A stretch of DNA of 64,000 nt from Mannheimia indoligenes. GTDB lineage: Bacteria > Pseudomonadota > Gammaproteobacteria > Enterobacterales > Pasteurellaceae. Position numbers and translations under genes: made by a program. The stretch spans positions 124,001 through 188,000 of the forward strand of contig NZ_JBAJJM010000001.1 of NCBI RefSeq assembly GCF_036880405.1, given 5' to 3'. A model generated the notes under the pieces. That model worked only from the letters and a program-made list of their open reading frames with translations. It was not told the DNA's origin and ran no database searches. Shown here in pieces: positions 1 through 9,954 of the stretch (within the stretch, counting starts at the first letter, position 1; each line of letters opens with the position of its first letter).

Positions 1-93
1 TGCAAATAAATAAAGAATTTTAACCGCTTGTATTTACTTAAAAAGAGATAAATCAAGTAGAATAATACGTTTTCCTATTAAAAAGAGTTAAAA

Positions 94-1149
94 ATGGCTA
101 AAAAATTATTAGTGATGGCAGGCGGTACCGGCGGACACGTTTTTCCTGCAATTGCGGTAGCGAGAGAGCTACAAAAACAAGGCTGGCAAATCCGCTGGCT
201 CGGCACGAAAGATAGAATGGAAGCCACTCTTGTGCCAAAACACGGCATAGATATTGATTTTATCGAAATTTCCGGCTTGCGTGGCAAAGGGCTTGGGACA
301 TTATTAAAAGCCCCTTTTGCGATCTTTAAAGCTGTGATGCAAGCTCGAAAAATCATTAAAGACTATCAACCGGATGCTGTATTAGGTATGGGAGGCTATG
401 TTTCCGGACCAGGCGGTATCGCAGCAAAATTATGCGGTGTACCGGTAATTTTACACGAGCAAAATGCGGTAGCGGGTTTAACTAATGTATGGCTTTCAAA
501 AATTGCCCGTAAGGTATTACAAGCTTTTCCAACGGCGTTTAATGATGCGGAAGTGGTAGGTAATCCGGTGCGTGAAGATTTATCCGCTTTACCTTTACCA
601 AACGAGCGTTTTAAGGAGCGAGGCTATCCCATTAATATTTTAGTGATGGGCGGTAGTCAAGGGGCAAGAGTGATCAACCAAACTGTGCCGGAAGTAGCAA
701 AAGTGTTGGGTAATAATGTGTTTATTAGCCACCAAGTGGGTAAGGATAATTTAGCCGGTATTGAGGACGTTTATCAACAAACGAGTAATGGCATCGCTTC
801 AGAATTTATTGATGATATGAAGGCAGCCTATGAATGGGCGGATTTAGTTATTTGCCGCTCGGGGGCTTTAACTGTTTGTGAAATTGCCGCGGTCGGTTTG
901 CCAGCTATTTTTGTGCCGTTCCAGCATAAAGATAGGCAACAATTTTTGAATGCAAATTACTTAGCGGAGGCTGGGGCAGCAGTGATTATTGAGCAGGTAG
1001 ATTTTAATCCTCAATCATTGTTAAATGCCTTACAGCCACTTATTGCCGATCGCCAAAAATTATTAAATATGGCAATGCGAGCCAGAGCAAAAGCAACGCC
1101 AACTGCGGCACAGCGTGTGGCAGAGGTGATTATTCAAGAAGCAAATTAG
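94..1149 (+). CDS. murG: UDP-GlcNAc transferase MurG (lipid II synthase)
   Basis: Transfers GlcNAc from UDP-GlcNAc to lipid I to make lipid II, on the inner face of the cytoplasmic membrane. The 351-residue protein has the family glycine-rich loop GGTGGHVFPA at residues 10-19 and a second glycine-rich loop, MGGSQGARVIN, near residue 185. The length is normal for a GT28-family MurG. The ATG at 94 follows AAAAGAG. It is the first complete gene of the dcw cluster here; ftsW would be expected just upstream, outside the window. An 86-bp gap containing an inverted uptake-sequence pair separates it from murC. Assignment is secure from motif and synteny. Confidence 0.97.
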   Translation: MAKKLLVMAGGTGGHVFPAIAVARELQKQGWQIRWLGTKDRMEATLVPKHGIDIDFIEISGLRGKGLGTLLKAPFAIFKAVMQARKIIKDYQPDAVLGMGGYVSGPGGIAAKLCGVPVILHEQNAVAGLTNVWLSKIARKVLQAFPTAFNDAEVVGNPVREDLSALPLPNERFKERGYPINILVMGGSQGARVINQTVPEVAKVLGNNVFISHQVGKDNLAGIEDVYQQTSNGIASEFIDDMKAAYEWADLVICRSGALTVCEIAAVGLPAIFVPFQHKDRQQFLNANYLAEAGAAVIIEQVDFNPQSLLNALQPLIADRQKLLNMAMRARAKATPTAAQRVAEVIIQEAN

Positions 1150-1157
1150 TTGGATGC

Positions 1158-1211
1158 AAGCGGTCAAATTTTTACAGTTTTTTGCAAAATTTTCGAAAAA
1201 TTTAACCGCTT
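1158..1211. repeat. Inverted uptake-sequence pair between murG and murC
   Basis: AAGCGGTCAAATTTTT at 1158-1173 is the near-perfect reverse complement of AAAAATTTAACCGCTT at 1196-1211, with one mismatch. Each arm carries the AAGCGGT part of the uptake-signal core plus its AT-rich tail. The structure could fold as a long hairpin and attenuate read-through. Since murG and murC are normally co-transcribed, it need not be a full terminator. Confidence 0.7.
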
Positions 1212-1235
1212 ACAAAGTAAATAGTAGGATTAGAA

Positions 1236-2663
<1,428 letters not shown>

Positions 2664-2672
2664 GGATTTAAA

Positions 2673-3584
2673 ATGAGCATTAAAAACGAAAAAATTGCAG
2701 TGTTATTTGGTGGTGTTTCGCAAGAGCGTGAGGTTTCTCTTAATTCAGGTGCAGCAGTAACAGAAGCATTGAGAAGTTTAGGTTATGACGTTGAAGGTAT
2801 TGATACCAAAGAATTCCCAATTGAAAAATTAAAAGAAAAAGGCATTCAGCGTGTATTTAATATTTTACACGGTGGCATTGGCGAAAATGGCGTCCTACAA
2901 GGGGCATTGGAGCAAATGGGAATTCCTTATACAGGTTGTGGCGTGATGGCATCAGCGGTAACCTTAGATAAATTCCGCACCAAATTATTATGGAATGCAG
3001 TAGGTTTACCTACGGCAGATATGGTTGTGGTTCAGCGTGGACAAGCGGTCGATTTTGATCAAATTATTGCAAAATTAGGTTTACCTGTATTCGTAAAGCC
3101 TTCTTGTGAAGGTTCAAGTGTAGGTGTTTTTAAAGTAAAAACCAGAGAAGAGTTAGAGCCAGCCATTCAAGAGGCGTTAAAATTTGATTCTATTGTATTA
3201 GTAGAAGAATTTTTAGCCGGTAATGAATACTCTGTACCGGTGTTAGATGGTCAAGTTCTGCCTGCGGTTCAAGTGATCCCTGACGGTGAATTTTATGACT
3301 ACCACGCCAAATATGTGTCAGATAATACGCAATATGTTGTACCAGCTTTGAACGATGAACGCCAAGCTGAAGTGGCTCAATTAGTAAAAGCTGCTTATGA
3401 TGTGGTCGGTTGTCGAGGTTGGAGTCGTATTGATGTGATGGAAGATGCAAAAGGCAATTTCCGTTTGGTAGAGGTAAATACTAACCCGGGAATGACAAGC
3501 CATAGTATTTTCCCTAAATCAGCAGCAACGGTGGGGATTTCATTTGAAGCATTAGTTGAGCGTGTATTGGAGTTAAGTGCTTAA
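2673..3584 (+). CDS. ddlB: D-alanine--D-alanine ligase DdlB
   Basis: Joins two D-alanines in an ATP-dependent reaction to supply the terminal dipeptide of the peptidoglycan precursor; this is the target of D-cycloserine. It is a 303-residue ATP-grasp enzyme with an N-terminal LFGGVSQEREVSL motif, the FVKPSCEGSSVGVFK nucleotide-binding segment near residue 140 and the metal-binding EVNTNPGMTSHS motif near residue 270. The stop codon overlaps the ftsQ start by one base (TAATG), indicating translational coupling. The dcw position supports DdlB rather than DdlA. Confidence 0.96.
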   Translation: MSIKNEKIAVLFGGVSQEREVSLNSGAAVTEALRSLGYDVEGIDTKEFPIEKLKEKGIQRVFNILHGGIGENGVLQGALEQMGIPYTGCGVMASAVTLDKFRTKLLWNAVGLPTADMVVVQRGQAVDFDQIIAKLGLPVFVKPSCEGSSVGVFKVKTREELEPAIQEALKFDSIVLVEEFLAGNEYSVPVLDGQVLPAVQVIPDGEFYDYHAKYVSDNTQYVVPALNDERQAEVAQLVKAAYDVVGCRGWSRIDVMEDAKGNFRLVEVNTNPGMTSHSIFPKSAATVGISFEALVERVLELSA

Positions 3585-4375
3585 TGGGGATTTTCCGCAA
3601 GAAAAACAGCACAAATGTGCGTTTTAATGTTATTAATCCAAAAACTTCGGTTTCTTCTCGTAAATGGTTAGTATTCATTAAACCATTAATTGTGTTATTA
3701 TGTACACTATTTCTATTTGGTGTATATAGTAACTGGCAAAACATACTTGAAAGTTGGGATAAAGCCCCTATTCGAGCCTATGCATTGACCCATAAAACAC
3801 AATTTACAACAAATGCGGATATTCGTGAAACTTTATCTGGAGAACCTGCTCTAAAAGGATATTTCGGGCAAGATATTCAAGAGGTCAAAGATAAACTTTT
3901 ATCTATCCCTTGGGTCAAAGATGTAGTCGTTCGTAAACTTTATCCTGATCGTTTAAGTATTACATTGTTAGAGCATAAACCTGTTGCGGTATGGAACGAT
4001 GTTAATTTTGTTTCGGAACAGGGTGTAGTATTTAGTTTACCGAAAGATAGATTAGATAAAAACGGTTTGCCTTTATTGTATGGACCAGATTCACAGGGTA
4101 AAAATGTATTAGAGGCTTGGAATAAGATTCGAGCTGATTTAAATGCCCGTAAATTAGATTTGATCTCTGTGTCGGTGGATAATAGGGGGTCTTGGACGAT
4201 TGAACTATCTAATCAAGTAGAATTGCGACTAGGTAGGGGAGAATGGACTTCTAAAATTGATCGTTTTGTAACGATTTTCCCTGAAATCAATATTCCTGAG
4301 GGTAATCGATTAGCTTATGTTGATTTGCGTTATCCGCACGGTGCGGCAGTTGGATTTAGCCCTATAAAAAATTAA
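3584..4375 (+). CDS. ftsQ: Cell division protein FtsQ
   Basis: Bitopic inner-membrane divisome protein that links early (FtsA/FtsZ) and late (FtsL/B/W/I) division proteins. The 263-residue sequence has a basic cytoplasmic N-terminus, one transmembrane segment at about residues 32-48 (PLIVLLCTLFLFGVYSNW) and a periplasmic POTRA-type domain containing the ...SIPWVKDVVVRKLYPDRL... stretch typical of FtsQ/DivIB. The start overlaps the ddlB stop by 1 bp. FtsA follows after 23 bp. Confidence 0.93.
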   Translation: MGIFRKKNSTNVRFNVINPKTSVSSRKWLVFIKPLIVLLCTLFLFGVYSNWQNILESWDKAPIRAYALTHKTQFTTNADIRETLSGEPALKGYFGQDIQEVKDKLLSIPWVKDVVVRKLYPDRLSITLLEHKPVAVWNDVNFVSEQGVVFSLPKDRLDKNGLPLLYGPDSQGKNVLEAWNKIRADLNARKLDLISVSVDNRGSWTIELSNQVELRLGRGEWTSKIDRFVTIFPEINIPEGNRLAYVDLRYPHGAAVGFSPIKN

Positions 4376-4398
4376 ACGTTTAGTGAATATAAAATAAT

Positions 4399-5670
4399 AT
4401 GACGAAAGCAGCAGAATCAAAAATTATCGTAGGTCTCGATATTGGCACATCAAAGGTGGTTGCCGTTGTTGGCGAAGTATTACCTGATGGTGTGATTAAT
4501 GTAATGGGAGCAGGCGTTTGCCCTTCTAAAGGCGTTGATCGTGGTGGTGTAATCGATCTTGATGCTGCCGTTAATTCCATTCAACGAGCGATTGAACAAG
4601 CAGAATCTATTGCAGATTGTCAAATTATGGGCGTAACCCTTGCGATTTCAGGACAACATATTGTTGGCTTAAATGAAGCTGGCTCATCAACATTATCAGG
4701 CGGTGTTGTTACTCAAGATAATATTGAAAGTGCCGTTGATATGGCAAAAGCAATTAAATTACAAGATGGTTTGGAAACATTACATATGATTCCACAGGAA
4801 TATCACGTAGATAGATTGCCTGCAACTAAAAACCCAATCGGGTTATCAGGTATGCGTTTACAGGTTCAGGCTCATCTAATTGCTTGTCATCAAGCGTGGC
4901 TTAAAAATTTAAAAAATGCAGTTGAACACGCAAAATTAAAAGTCGATCAAGTGGTATTTTCAGGACTTGCATCAAGCTATTCAGTCTTAACAGAAGATGA
5001 AAAAGAGTTGGGTGTTTGCTTAATTGATATTGGTGGCGGTACGATGGATGTATTGGTTTATACTGATGGAGCGTTAAGATACAGTAAAGTTATTCCATTT
5101 GCAGGTAATAATATTACTGATTATTTAGCCCGTGTATTTACTACTTCTCGCCCAGAAGCCGAAAGCCTTAAGGTAACTTATGGAAGTGCAATTTCGCCTC
5201 CAACCCATAATGCAGATAAAAAAATTGAGGTTGCAGGATTGGGTGGACGTATGGCAAGAACTTTCACTCGTGCTCAAGTTGCAACGGTAACATCACAATG
5301 TTACAACGATTTATTAAAAGTAGTTGAAGATGAACTCACACAACTACGCAATGAATTATTCCAAAAAGGGATAAAACAAGAATTAATTGCCGGTGTGGTA
5401 ATTACAGGCGGTGGTTCGCAAATTGAAGATATTGTAGAATGTGCTAAGTCTATTTTTGGTTCACAAGTGCGTGTTGGTTATCCACTCAATATTACAGGTT
5501 TAACCGATTATGTGAATAAACCGCAATATGCAACAGCACTAGGGCTTTTGCAGTATAGCCATTATAATTATACTGAACAGAGTACAAGTACAGATTCTAA
5601 TGAAGATATCTTTGCACCAATTGGTCGTGGTACCAAGAAAATTATCGATTTCTTCAAATCAAAATTTTAA
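4399..5670 (+). CDS. ftsA: Cell division protein FtsA
   Basis: Actin-like ATPase that tethers FtsZ to the membrane and activates septal wall synthesis. It is 423 residues long, with phosphate-binding motifs GLDIGTSKVVA near residue 13 and LIDIGGGTMDVLVY near residue 210, and an adenosine motif VVITGGGSQIE near residue 333. The C-terminus (IGRGTKKIIDFFKSKF) is the basic amphipathic helix that targets FtsA to membranes. It sits 30 bp upstream of ftsZ, the standard arrangement. Confidence 0.97.
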   Translation: MTKAAESKIIVGLDIGTSKVVAVVGEVLPDGVINVMGAGVCPSKGVDRGGVIDLDAAVNSIQRAIEQAESIADCQIMGVTLAISGQHIVGLNEAGSSTLSGGVVTQDNIESAVDMAKAIKLQDGLETLHMIPQEYHVDRLPATKNPIGLSGMRLQVQAHLIACHQAWLKNLKNAVEHAKLKVDQVVFSGLASSYSVLTEDEKELGVCLIDIGGGTMDVLVYTDGALRYSKVIPFAGNNITDYLARVFTTSRPEAESLKVTYGSAISPPTHNADKKIEVAGLGGRMARTFTRAQVATVTSQCYNDLLKVVEDELTQLRNELFQKGIKQELIAGVVITGGGSQIEDIVECAKSIFGSQVRVGYPLNITGLTDYVNKPQYATALGLLQYSHYNYTEQSTSTDSNEDIFAPIGRGTKKIIDFFKSKF

Positions 5671-5700
5671 TAGTGTTATATAACACGCAGGGAGATAAAA

Positions 5701-6936
5701 ATGTTTGAACCTATTATTGAACAAACGCAAGACGCTATCATTAAGGTAGTGGGTGTTGGCGGCGGTGGCGGTAACGCTGTAGACAGAATGTCGCGTTCTG
5801 CCGATGATATTAAAGGTGTTGAATTCTTTGATGTAAATACAGATGCTCAAGTATTAAGAAAAAGAACAACACGCCAAACCATTCAAATTGGTGCAGCTAC
5901 AACTAAAGGTTTAGGTGCAGGAGCTGACCCTATGGTCGGTAAACAAGCAGCTGAAGAAGACCGTGAAGCGATCGCTAATGCATTAAAAGGTGCAAATATG
6001 ACCTTTATCGCAGTTGGTATGGGTGGTGGTACAGGTACAGGTGCTGCACCGGTTGTTGCTCAAATTGCAAAAGAGCAAGGCTCTTTGACTGTTGGGGTTG
6101 TAACTAAACCTTTCCGCTTTGAAGGTCCTCGCCGTATGCGTTTTGCCGATCAAGGTATTAAGGAACTTTCTCAATATGTTGATTCTCTAATTATCATCCC
6201 TAATGATAAATTACGTGGTTTAGGTAAACAAACAACAGCCGTAGATGCATTTGCAGCAGCAAATGATGTATTAAGCAACTGTGTACTAGGTATCACTAAT
6301 ATGATTACCAGTTCGGGTGGTTCTACCGGTGCCGATATTAACGTGGATTTTGCTGATGTACGCACTGTTATGTCTGGCAAAGGGCACGCGATGATCGGTA
6401 CCGGCTTTGCTGAAGGCGAAGTCGGCGAAGGTCGTGCAGAAAAAGCAATGAATGATGCTATTTCAAGCCCATTACTTGAAAATGTAGATATTTCAGGTGC
6501 AAGTGGTATGTTGATTAACATCAGTGCAGGAACAGATTTCTTATTAGAAGAAGTTTATGCTATGATGGATTTAATTTATGGCTTTGCGTCTGAAGATGCT
6601 GCAATTGTATTTGGTTGTAACTACTACCCTGAAATGGATGGTAAAGTGAGCGTAACTCTTGTAGCAACAGGTATTGGTCAGCCGGAAGAAGCATTACATA
6701 TGCCAAAAGCACCACCTGTATATGCACATCAAATGCATCAACAACAAGCGGCTCAGCCTCAACAACCACAAGTAGCACCACAGCCGGGATTTACACAGCC
6801 ATCAGGTTATAATCAGCCTAACCAATTTGGTCAGCAACAAGTTCAACAACCTGTAGCACCAAAGCCACAATCGGTAGACTCAACACAGATTTTTAACCCA
6901 AGTTCAATTCCGGGTTTTATGAGAAATAGTCAATAA
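5701..6936 (+). CDS. ftsZ: Cell division tubulin homologue FtsZ
   Basis: GTP-binding tubulin homologue that forms the cytokinetic ring. The G-box GGGTGTG lies at about residues 107-113, after the N-terminal VGVGGGGGNAV loop. The GTPase core is followed by a glutamine- and proline-rich disordered linker (about residues 335-390) and the conserved C-terminal peptide (NPSSIPGFMRNSQ), which in other bacteria binds FtsA and ZipA. The 411-residue length includes a somewhat Gln-rich linker. A GGGAGAT Shine-Dalgarno element precedes the ATG. zapA, encoding an FtsZ-ring stabiliser, also lies in this window. Confidence 0.98.
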   Translation: MFEPIIEQTQDAIIKVVGVGGGGGNAVDRMSRSADDIKGVEFFDVNTDAQVLRKRTTRQTIQIGAATTKGLGAGADPMVGKQAAEEDREAIANALKGANMTFIAVGMGGGTGTGAAPVVAQIAKEQGSLTVGVVTKPFRFEGPRRMRFADQGIKELSQYVDSLIIIPNDKLRGLGKQTTAVDAFAAANDVLSNCVLGITNMITSSGGSTGADINVDFADVRTVMSGKGHAMIGTGFAEGEVGEGRAEKAMNDAISSPLLENVDISGASGMLINISAGTDFLLEEVYAMMDLIYGFASEDAAIVFGCNYYPEMDGKVSVTLVATGIGQPEEALHMPKAPPVYAHQMHQQQAAQPQQPQVAPQPGFTQPSGYNQPNQFGQQQVQQPVAPKPQSVDSTQIFNPSSIPGFMRNSQ

Positions 6937-6966
6937 CTTCCAAAATTTGGAAAGTAAGGACAAACT

Positions 6967-7887
6967 ATGATTAAACAAAGAACATTAAAACAAGCAGCAA
7001 AAGTAACAGGTATTGGCTTGCACAGCGGTAAAAAAGTAACTTTAACGTTACGCCCTGCACCGGCTAATACAGGTGTTATTTATGCCCGTACTGATTTAGA
7101 GCCTGCAGTTTATTTCCCTGCAAGTGCAGACTCTATTCGTGATACACAATTATGTACTTGTATGGTAAATGATGATGGCGTGCGTATTTCAACCGTAGAG
7201 CATTTGAATGCGGCGATGTCAGCATTAGGCTTAGACAATGTCATTGTTGAGATAGATGCTCCTGAAATTCCAATTATGGACGGTAGTTCAAGCCCATTCA
7301 TCTATTTATTATTAGATGCTGGTATTGAAGAGCAAGATGCACCGAAAAAATTTATTCGCATTAAAGAAACCGTTCGCGTTGAAGAAGGTGATAAATGGGC
7401 AGAATTAAAACCTTATGATAAAGGATTTAAACTTAATTTCACGATTGACTTTAAGCACCCACTAATCTCGAAGAATGTATGTAGCTATTCAATGGATTTT
7501 TCAGCTCAGAATTTCATTCAACAATTAAGTCGTGCAAGAACATTCACCTTTATGAAAGATGTTGAATACCTTCAGTCCATTGGTCTAGCATTAGGTGGTA
7601 GCTTAGATAACGCAATTGTGTTAGATGATTACCGAATTCTCAATGAAAACGGCTTACGCTTTAAAGATGAGCTTGTACGTCATAAAATGTTAGATTCAAT
7701 CGGTGATTTATATATGTGTGGCTACAATATTCTTGGTGAGCTTACCGCTTATAAATCAGGGCACGGCTTGAATAACAAATTACTGCGTGCAGTGCTTGCA
7801 AATGAAAATGCTTGGGAATTTGTAACCTTTGAAGATAAGCAACAAATCCCACAGGGTTATCAAGTTCAGCAAGAAATTTTTATCTAA
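6967..7887 (+). CDS. lpxC: UDP-3-O-acyl-GlcNAc deacetylase LpxC
   Basis: Zinc enzyme catalysing the committed step of lipid A synthesis. The metal ligands are visible as His79 in STVEHLNAAM and His239/Asp243 in LVRHKMLDSIGDL. The 306-residue length is standard. It lies 30 bp after ftsZ, with AAGGA before the ATG, and is followed by a strong hairpin terminator, so it closes the cluster. In enterobacteria LpxC abundance is set by FtsH proteolysis through its C-terminal tail; the tail here (QQIPQGYQVQQEIFI) differs from the E. coli one. Confidence 0.97.
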   Translation: MIKQRTLKQAAKVTGIGLHSGKKVTLTLRPAPANTGVIYARTDLEPAVYFPASADSIRDTQLCTCMVNDDGVRISTVEHLNAAMSALGLDNVIVEIDAPEIPIMDGSSSPFIYLLLDAGIEEQDAPKKFIRIKETVRVEEGDKWAELKPYDKGFKLNFTIDFKHPLISKNVCSYSMDFSAQNFIQQLSRARTFTFMKDVEYLQSIGLALGGSLDNAIVLDDYRILNENGLRFKDELVRHKMLDSIGDLYMCGYNILGELTAYKSGHGLNNKLLRAVLANENAWEFVTFEDKQQIPQGYQVQQEIFI

Positions 7888-7902
7888 TTTAGATGAACGG
7901 TT

Positions 7903-7932
7903 AAAAGACGAACATAATGTTCGTCTTTTTCT
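7903..7932 (+). terminator. Rho-independent terminator after lpxC
   Basis: The 13-bp inverted arms AAAAGACGAACAT (7903-7915) and ATGTTCGTCTTTT (7917-7929) run into a T-rich tract. It lies 15 bp after the lpxC stop and ends the dcw transcription unit. Confidence 0.85.
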
Positions 7933-8063
7933 TTTACAAATTTTTGCTAAAAAACGACCGCTTGTAACTGTGTAAATTTACAGTTTTTTTATTCATTTCT
8001 CTTTACTGTTCAAAAAAACAGTTGTACTATATGCCTATACAGTTAATTTGTGTAAGGTATAGT

Positions 8064-9743
8064 ATGCTAACTCAACTTACTATCAATAATTTTGCTATTG
8101 TCCGCCATCTTGTTCTTGAACTAAATGAGGGAATGTCAGTGATTACCGGTGAAACAGGGGCGGGTAAATCTATTGCTATCGATGCGTTAGGATTATGCTT
8201 AGGCTACCGTTCAGAAAGTGGAATGATCCGTAATGGGGCAGATAAAGCTGATATTACTGCAACTTTTTTGATGCAAAAAAATAGCCCGGCTTATTTATGG
8301 CTAGAAGAACACGAACTGCTTGATGAAGATAATCCTCAAGAATGTATTTTACGCCGTATGATTAATGTTGATGGGCGTTCAAAAGCATTTGTTAATAATC
8401 GAGCGTTACCTGTTTCACAACTACGGGAGCTTGGGCAATACCTTATTCATTTAAATGGTCAGCACGCTCCTCAGCTATTATTAAAACAGGAATATCAGCT
8501 TGAGATTGTCGATAACTATGCTGCTGTACAGCCTTTATTAATTAAAATGGCAAAACAATATGGTGCTTGGAAAGGGCTTAATAAGCAGGTAAAAAACTTT
8601 CAGCAGCAATGCCAAGAAAATGAAGCTCGTAAGCAACTATTGCAATATCAAGTTGAAGAATTAGATGACTTTGCGGTTAAAGAAAATGAATTTGAAGAAA
8701 TGGAAGAAAAATATAATGTTCTTTCTTCTTCCGAAGAGCTAACTGAGCTTTCAGATGAAATAATGAATCTGCTAAGTAATGATGAAATCAACGCAAACGA
8801 TTTGATTTATAAAGCAATACGCAATGCTGAAAATTTAGTGGAAGTAGATAGCCACTATCAAAGTGTGTTGGATATGCTCAATGAAGCTCTTATTCAGGTG
8901 CAAGAAGCGAGTTCTGAAGTAACACAATTAGCAAGTAAAATCGAACAAGATCCGGAATTATTACACGAGTTAGATAATCGCATTGCTCAAGCAATTTCTC
9001 TTGCTCGCAAGCACCATATTCAAGCGAATGAATTATGGCGACACCATTCAAAACTGAAGAGCGAATTACAAGCATTACTTGATTTTGAAGATAATGAAGA
9101 GCAGCTTATTCAAGATGAAAAGCAAGCTCATCAGCAATGTTTAGTATTAGCAGAAGAAATCTATCAAAAACGAACAGAAGCAGCTAATAAGCTGTCTCAA
9201 CAAGTTACAAAACAAATTAAGCATTTAGCGATGGAGAATGGCGAATTTTTCATTAAAGTAGAGCATAATATTGAGAAACTCTCGCCAAATGGTGCGGATT
9301 TCGTTGAATTTAACTTGCGGAGCAACTTAGGGCAACAAGCTCAACCGTTAGCTAAAATTGCATCGGGGGGGGAACTTTCCCGTATTTCTTTGGCAGTACA
9401 GGTATTAACGGCGAATAAGCTCTCCACACCAACCATTATTTTTGATGAAGTTGATGTGGGCATTAGTGGCTCGGCTGCAACCACTGTGGGTAAATTATTA
9501 CGTGAATTAGGCAAAAAATGCCAAGTTTTATGTGTTACCCATTTACCACAAGTAGCAAGTTATGGTAATCAGCATTTTAATGTTCAAAAATATGTTGAAA
9601 ATAACCAAACTGAAACGCAGATGACATTGCTATCTAAAAATGAGCGTGTTCAAGCCTTAGCTCGATTATTAGGCGGAAGTAAAATTACCGAAGCGGTATT
9701 AGCCAACGCGGAAGAAATGCTAAAACTGGCAGGTAATGTTTGA
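8064..9743 (+). CDS. recN: DNA repair protein RecN
   Basis: SMC-like ATPase that acts early in recombinational repair of double-strand breaks. From the ATG at 8064 (MLTQLTINNFAIV, preceded by TAAGG) the protein is 559 residues. An in-frame ATG at 8022 would add 14 unlikely residues. The Walker A GETGAGKS is at residues 29-36, a long coiled-coil region occupies about 150-380, the ABC signature ASGGELSRIS is near 433, and Walker B TIIFDEVDVGISG is near 455. The signature codons contain a run of eight G (9365-9372). The region just upstream (about 7980-8055) holds two ACAGTT-containing stretches but no clear LexA box. Confidence 0.96.
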   Translation: MLTQLTINNFAIVRHLVLELNEGMSVITGETGAGKSIAIDALGLCLGYRSESGMIRNGADKADITATFLMQKNSPAYLWLEEHELLDEDNPQECILRRMINVDGRSKAFVNNRALPVSQLRELGQYLIHLNGQHAPQLLLKQEYQLEIVDNYAAVQPLLIKMAKQYGAWKGLNKQVKNFQQQCQENEARKQLLQYQVEELDDFAVKENEFEEMEEKYNVLSSSEELTELSDEIMNLLSNDEINANDLIYKAIRNAENLVEVDSHYQSVLDMLNEALIQVQEASSEVTQLASKIEQDPELLHELDNRIAQAISLARKHHIQANELWRHHSKLKSELQALLDFEDNEEQLIQDEKQAHQQCLVLAEEIYQKRTEAANKLSQQVTKQIKHLAMENGEFFIKVEHNIEKLSPNGADFVEFNLRSNLGQQAQPLAKIASGGELSRISLAVQVLTANKLSTPTIIFDEVDVGISGSAATTVGKLLRELGKKCQVLCVTHLPQVASYGNQHFNVQKYVENNQTETQMTLLSKNERVQALARLLGGSKITEAVLANAEEMLKLAGNV

Positions 9744-9765
9744 TTTAATATAGATAAAAAGAAAA

Positions 9766-9793
9766 ATCGCATCAACATTTCTGTTGATGCGAT
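9766..9793 (-). terminator. Terminator downstream of tRNA-Ala (reverse strand)
   Basis: The 12-bp arms ATCGCATCAACA and TGTTGATGCGAT enclose a TTTC loop. Read on the reverse strand the hairpin is followed by TTTTTCTTTTT, the classic intrinsic terminator layout, so it ends the tRNA-Ala transcript. It may also limit recN read-through on the forward strand. Confidence 0.8.
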
Positions 9794-9801
9794 AATAAAT
9801 T

Positions 9802-9877
<76 letters not shown>

Positions 9878-9954
9878 GATATAGGCGGAATGATATGCTT
9901 TCCGCCTGAATATGTCAATGGCTTTAGCTGGTGATAAAGCTAATTGATTAAAAA

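Noticed and set aside
6171..6521. Antisense frame within ftsZ (116 residues)
   Set aside because: A shadow of the ftsZ codon pattern; no start signal and no similarity.
9883..9907. AGGCGGAA/TTCCGCCT hairpin between gltX and tRNA-Ala as a terminator
   Set aside because: It has no T-tract on either strand, and gltX and tRNA-Ala may be co-transcribed, so it was not listed as a separate feature.
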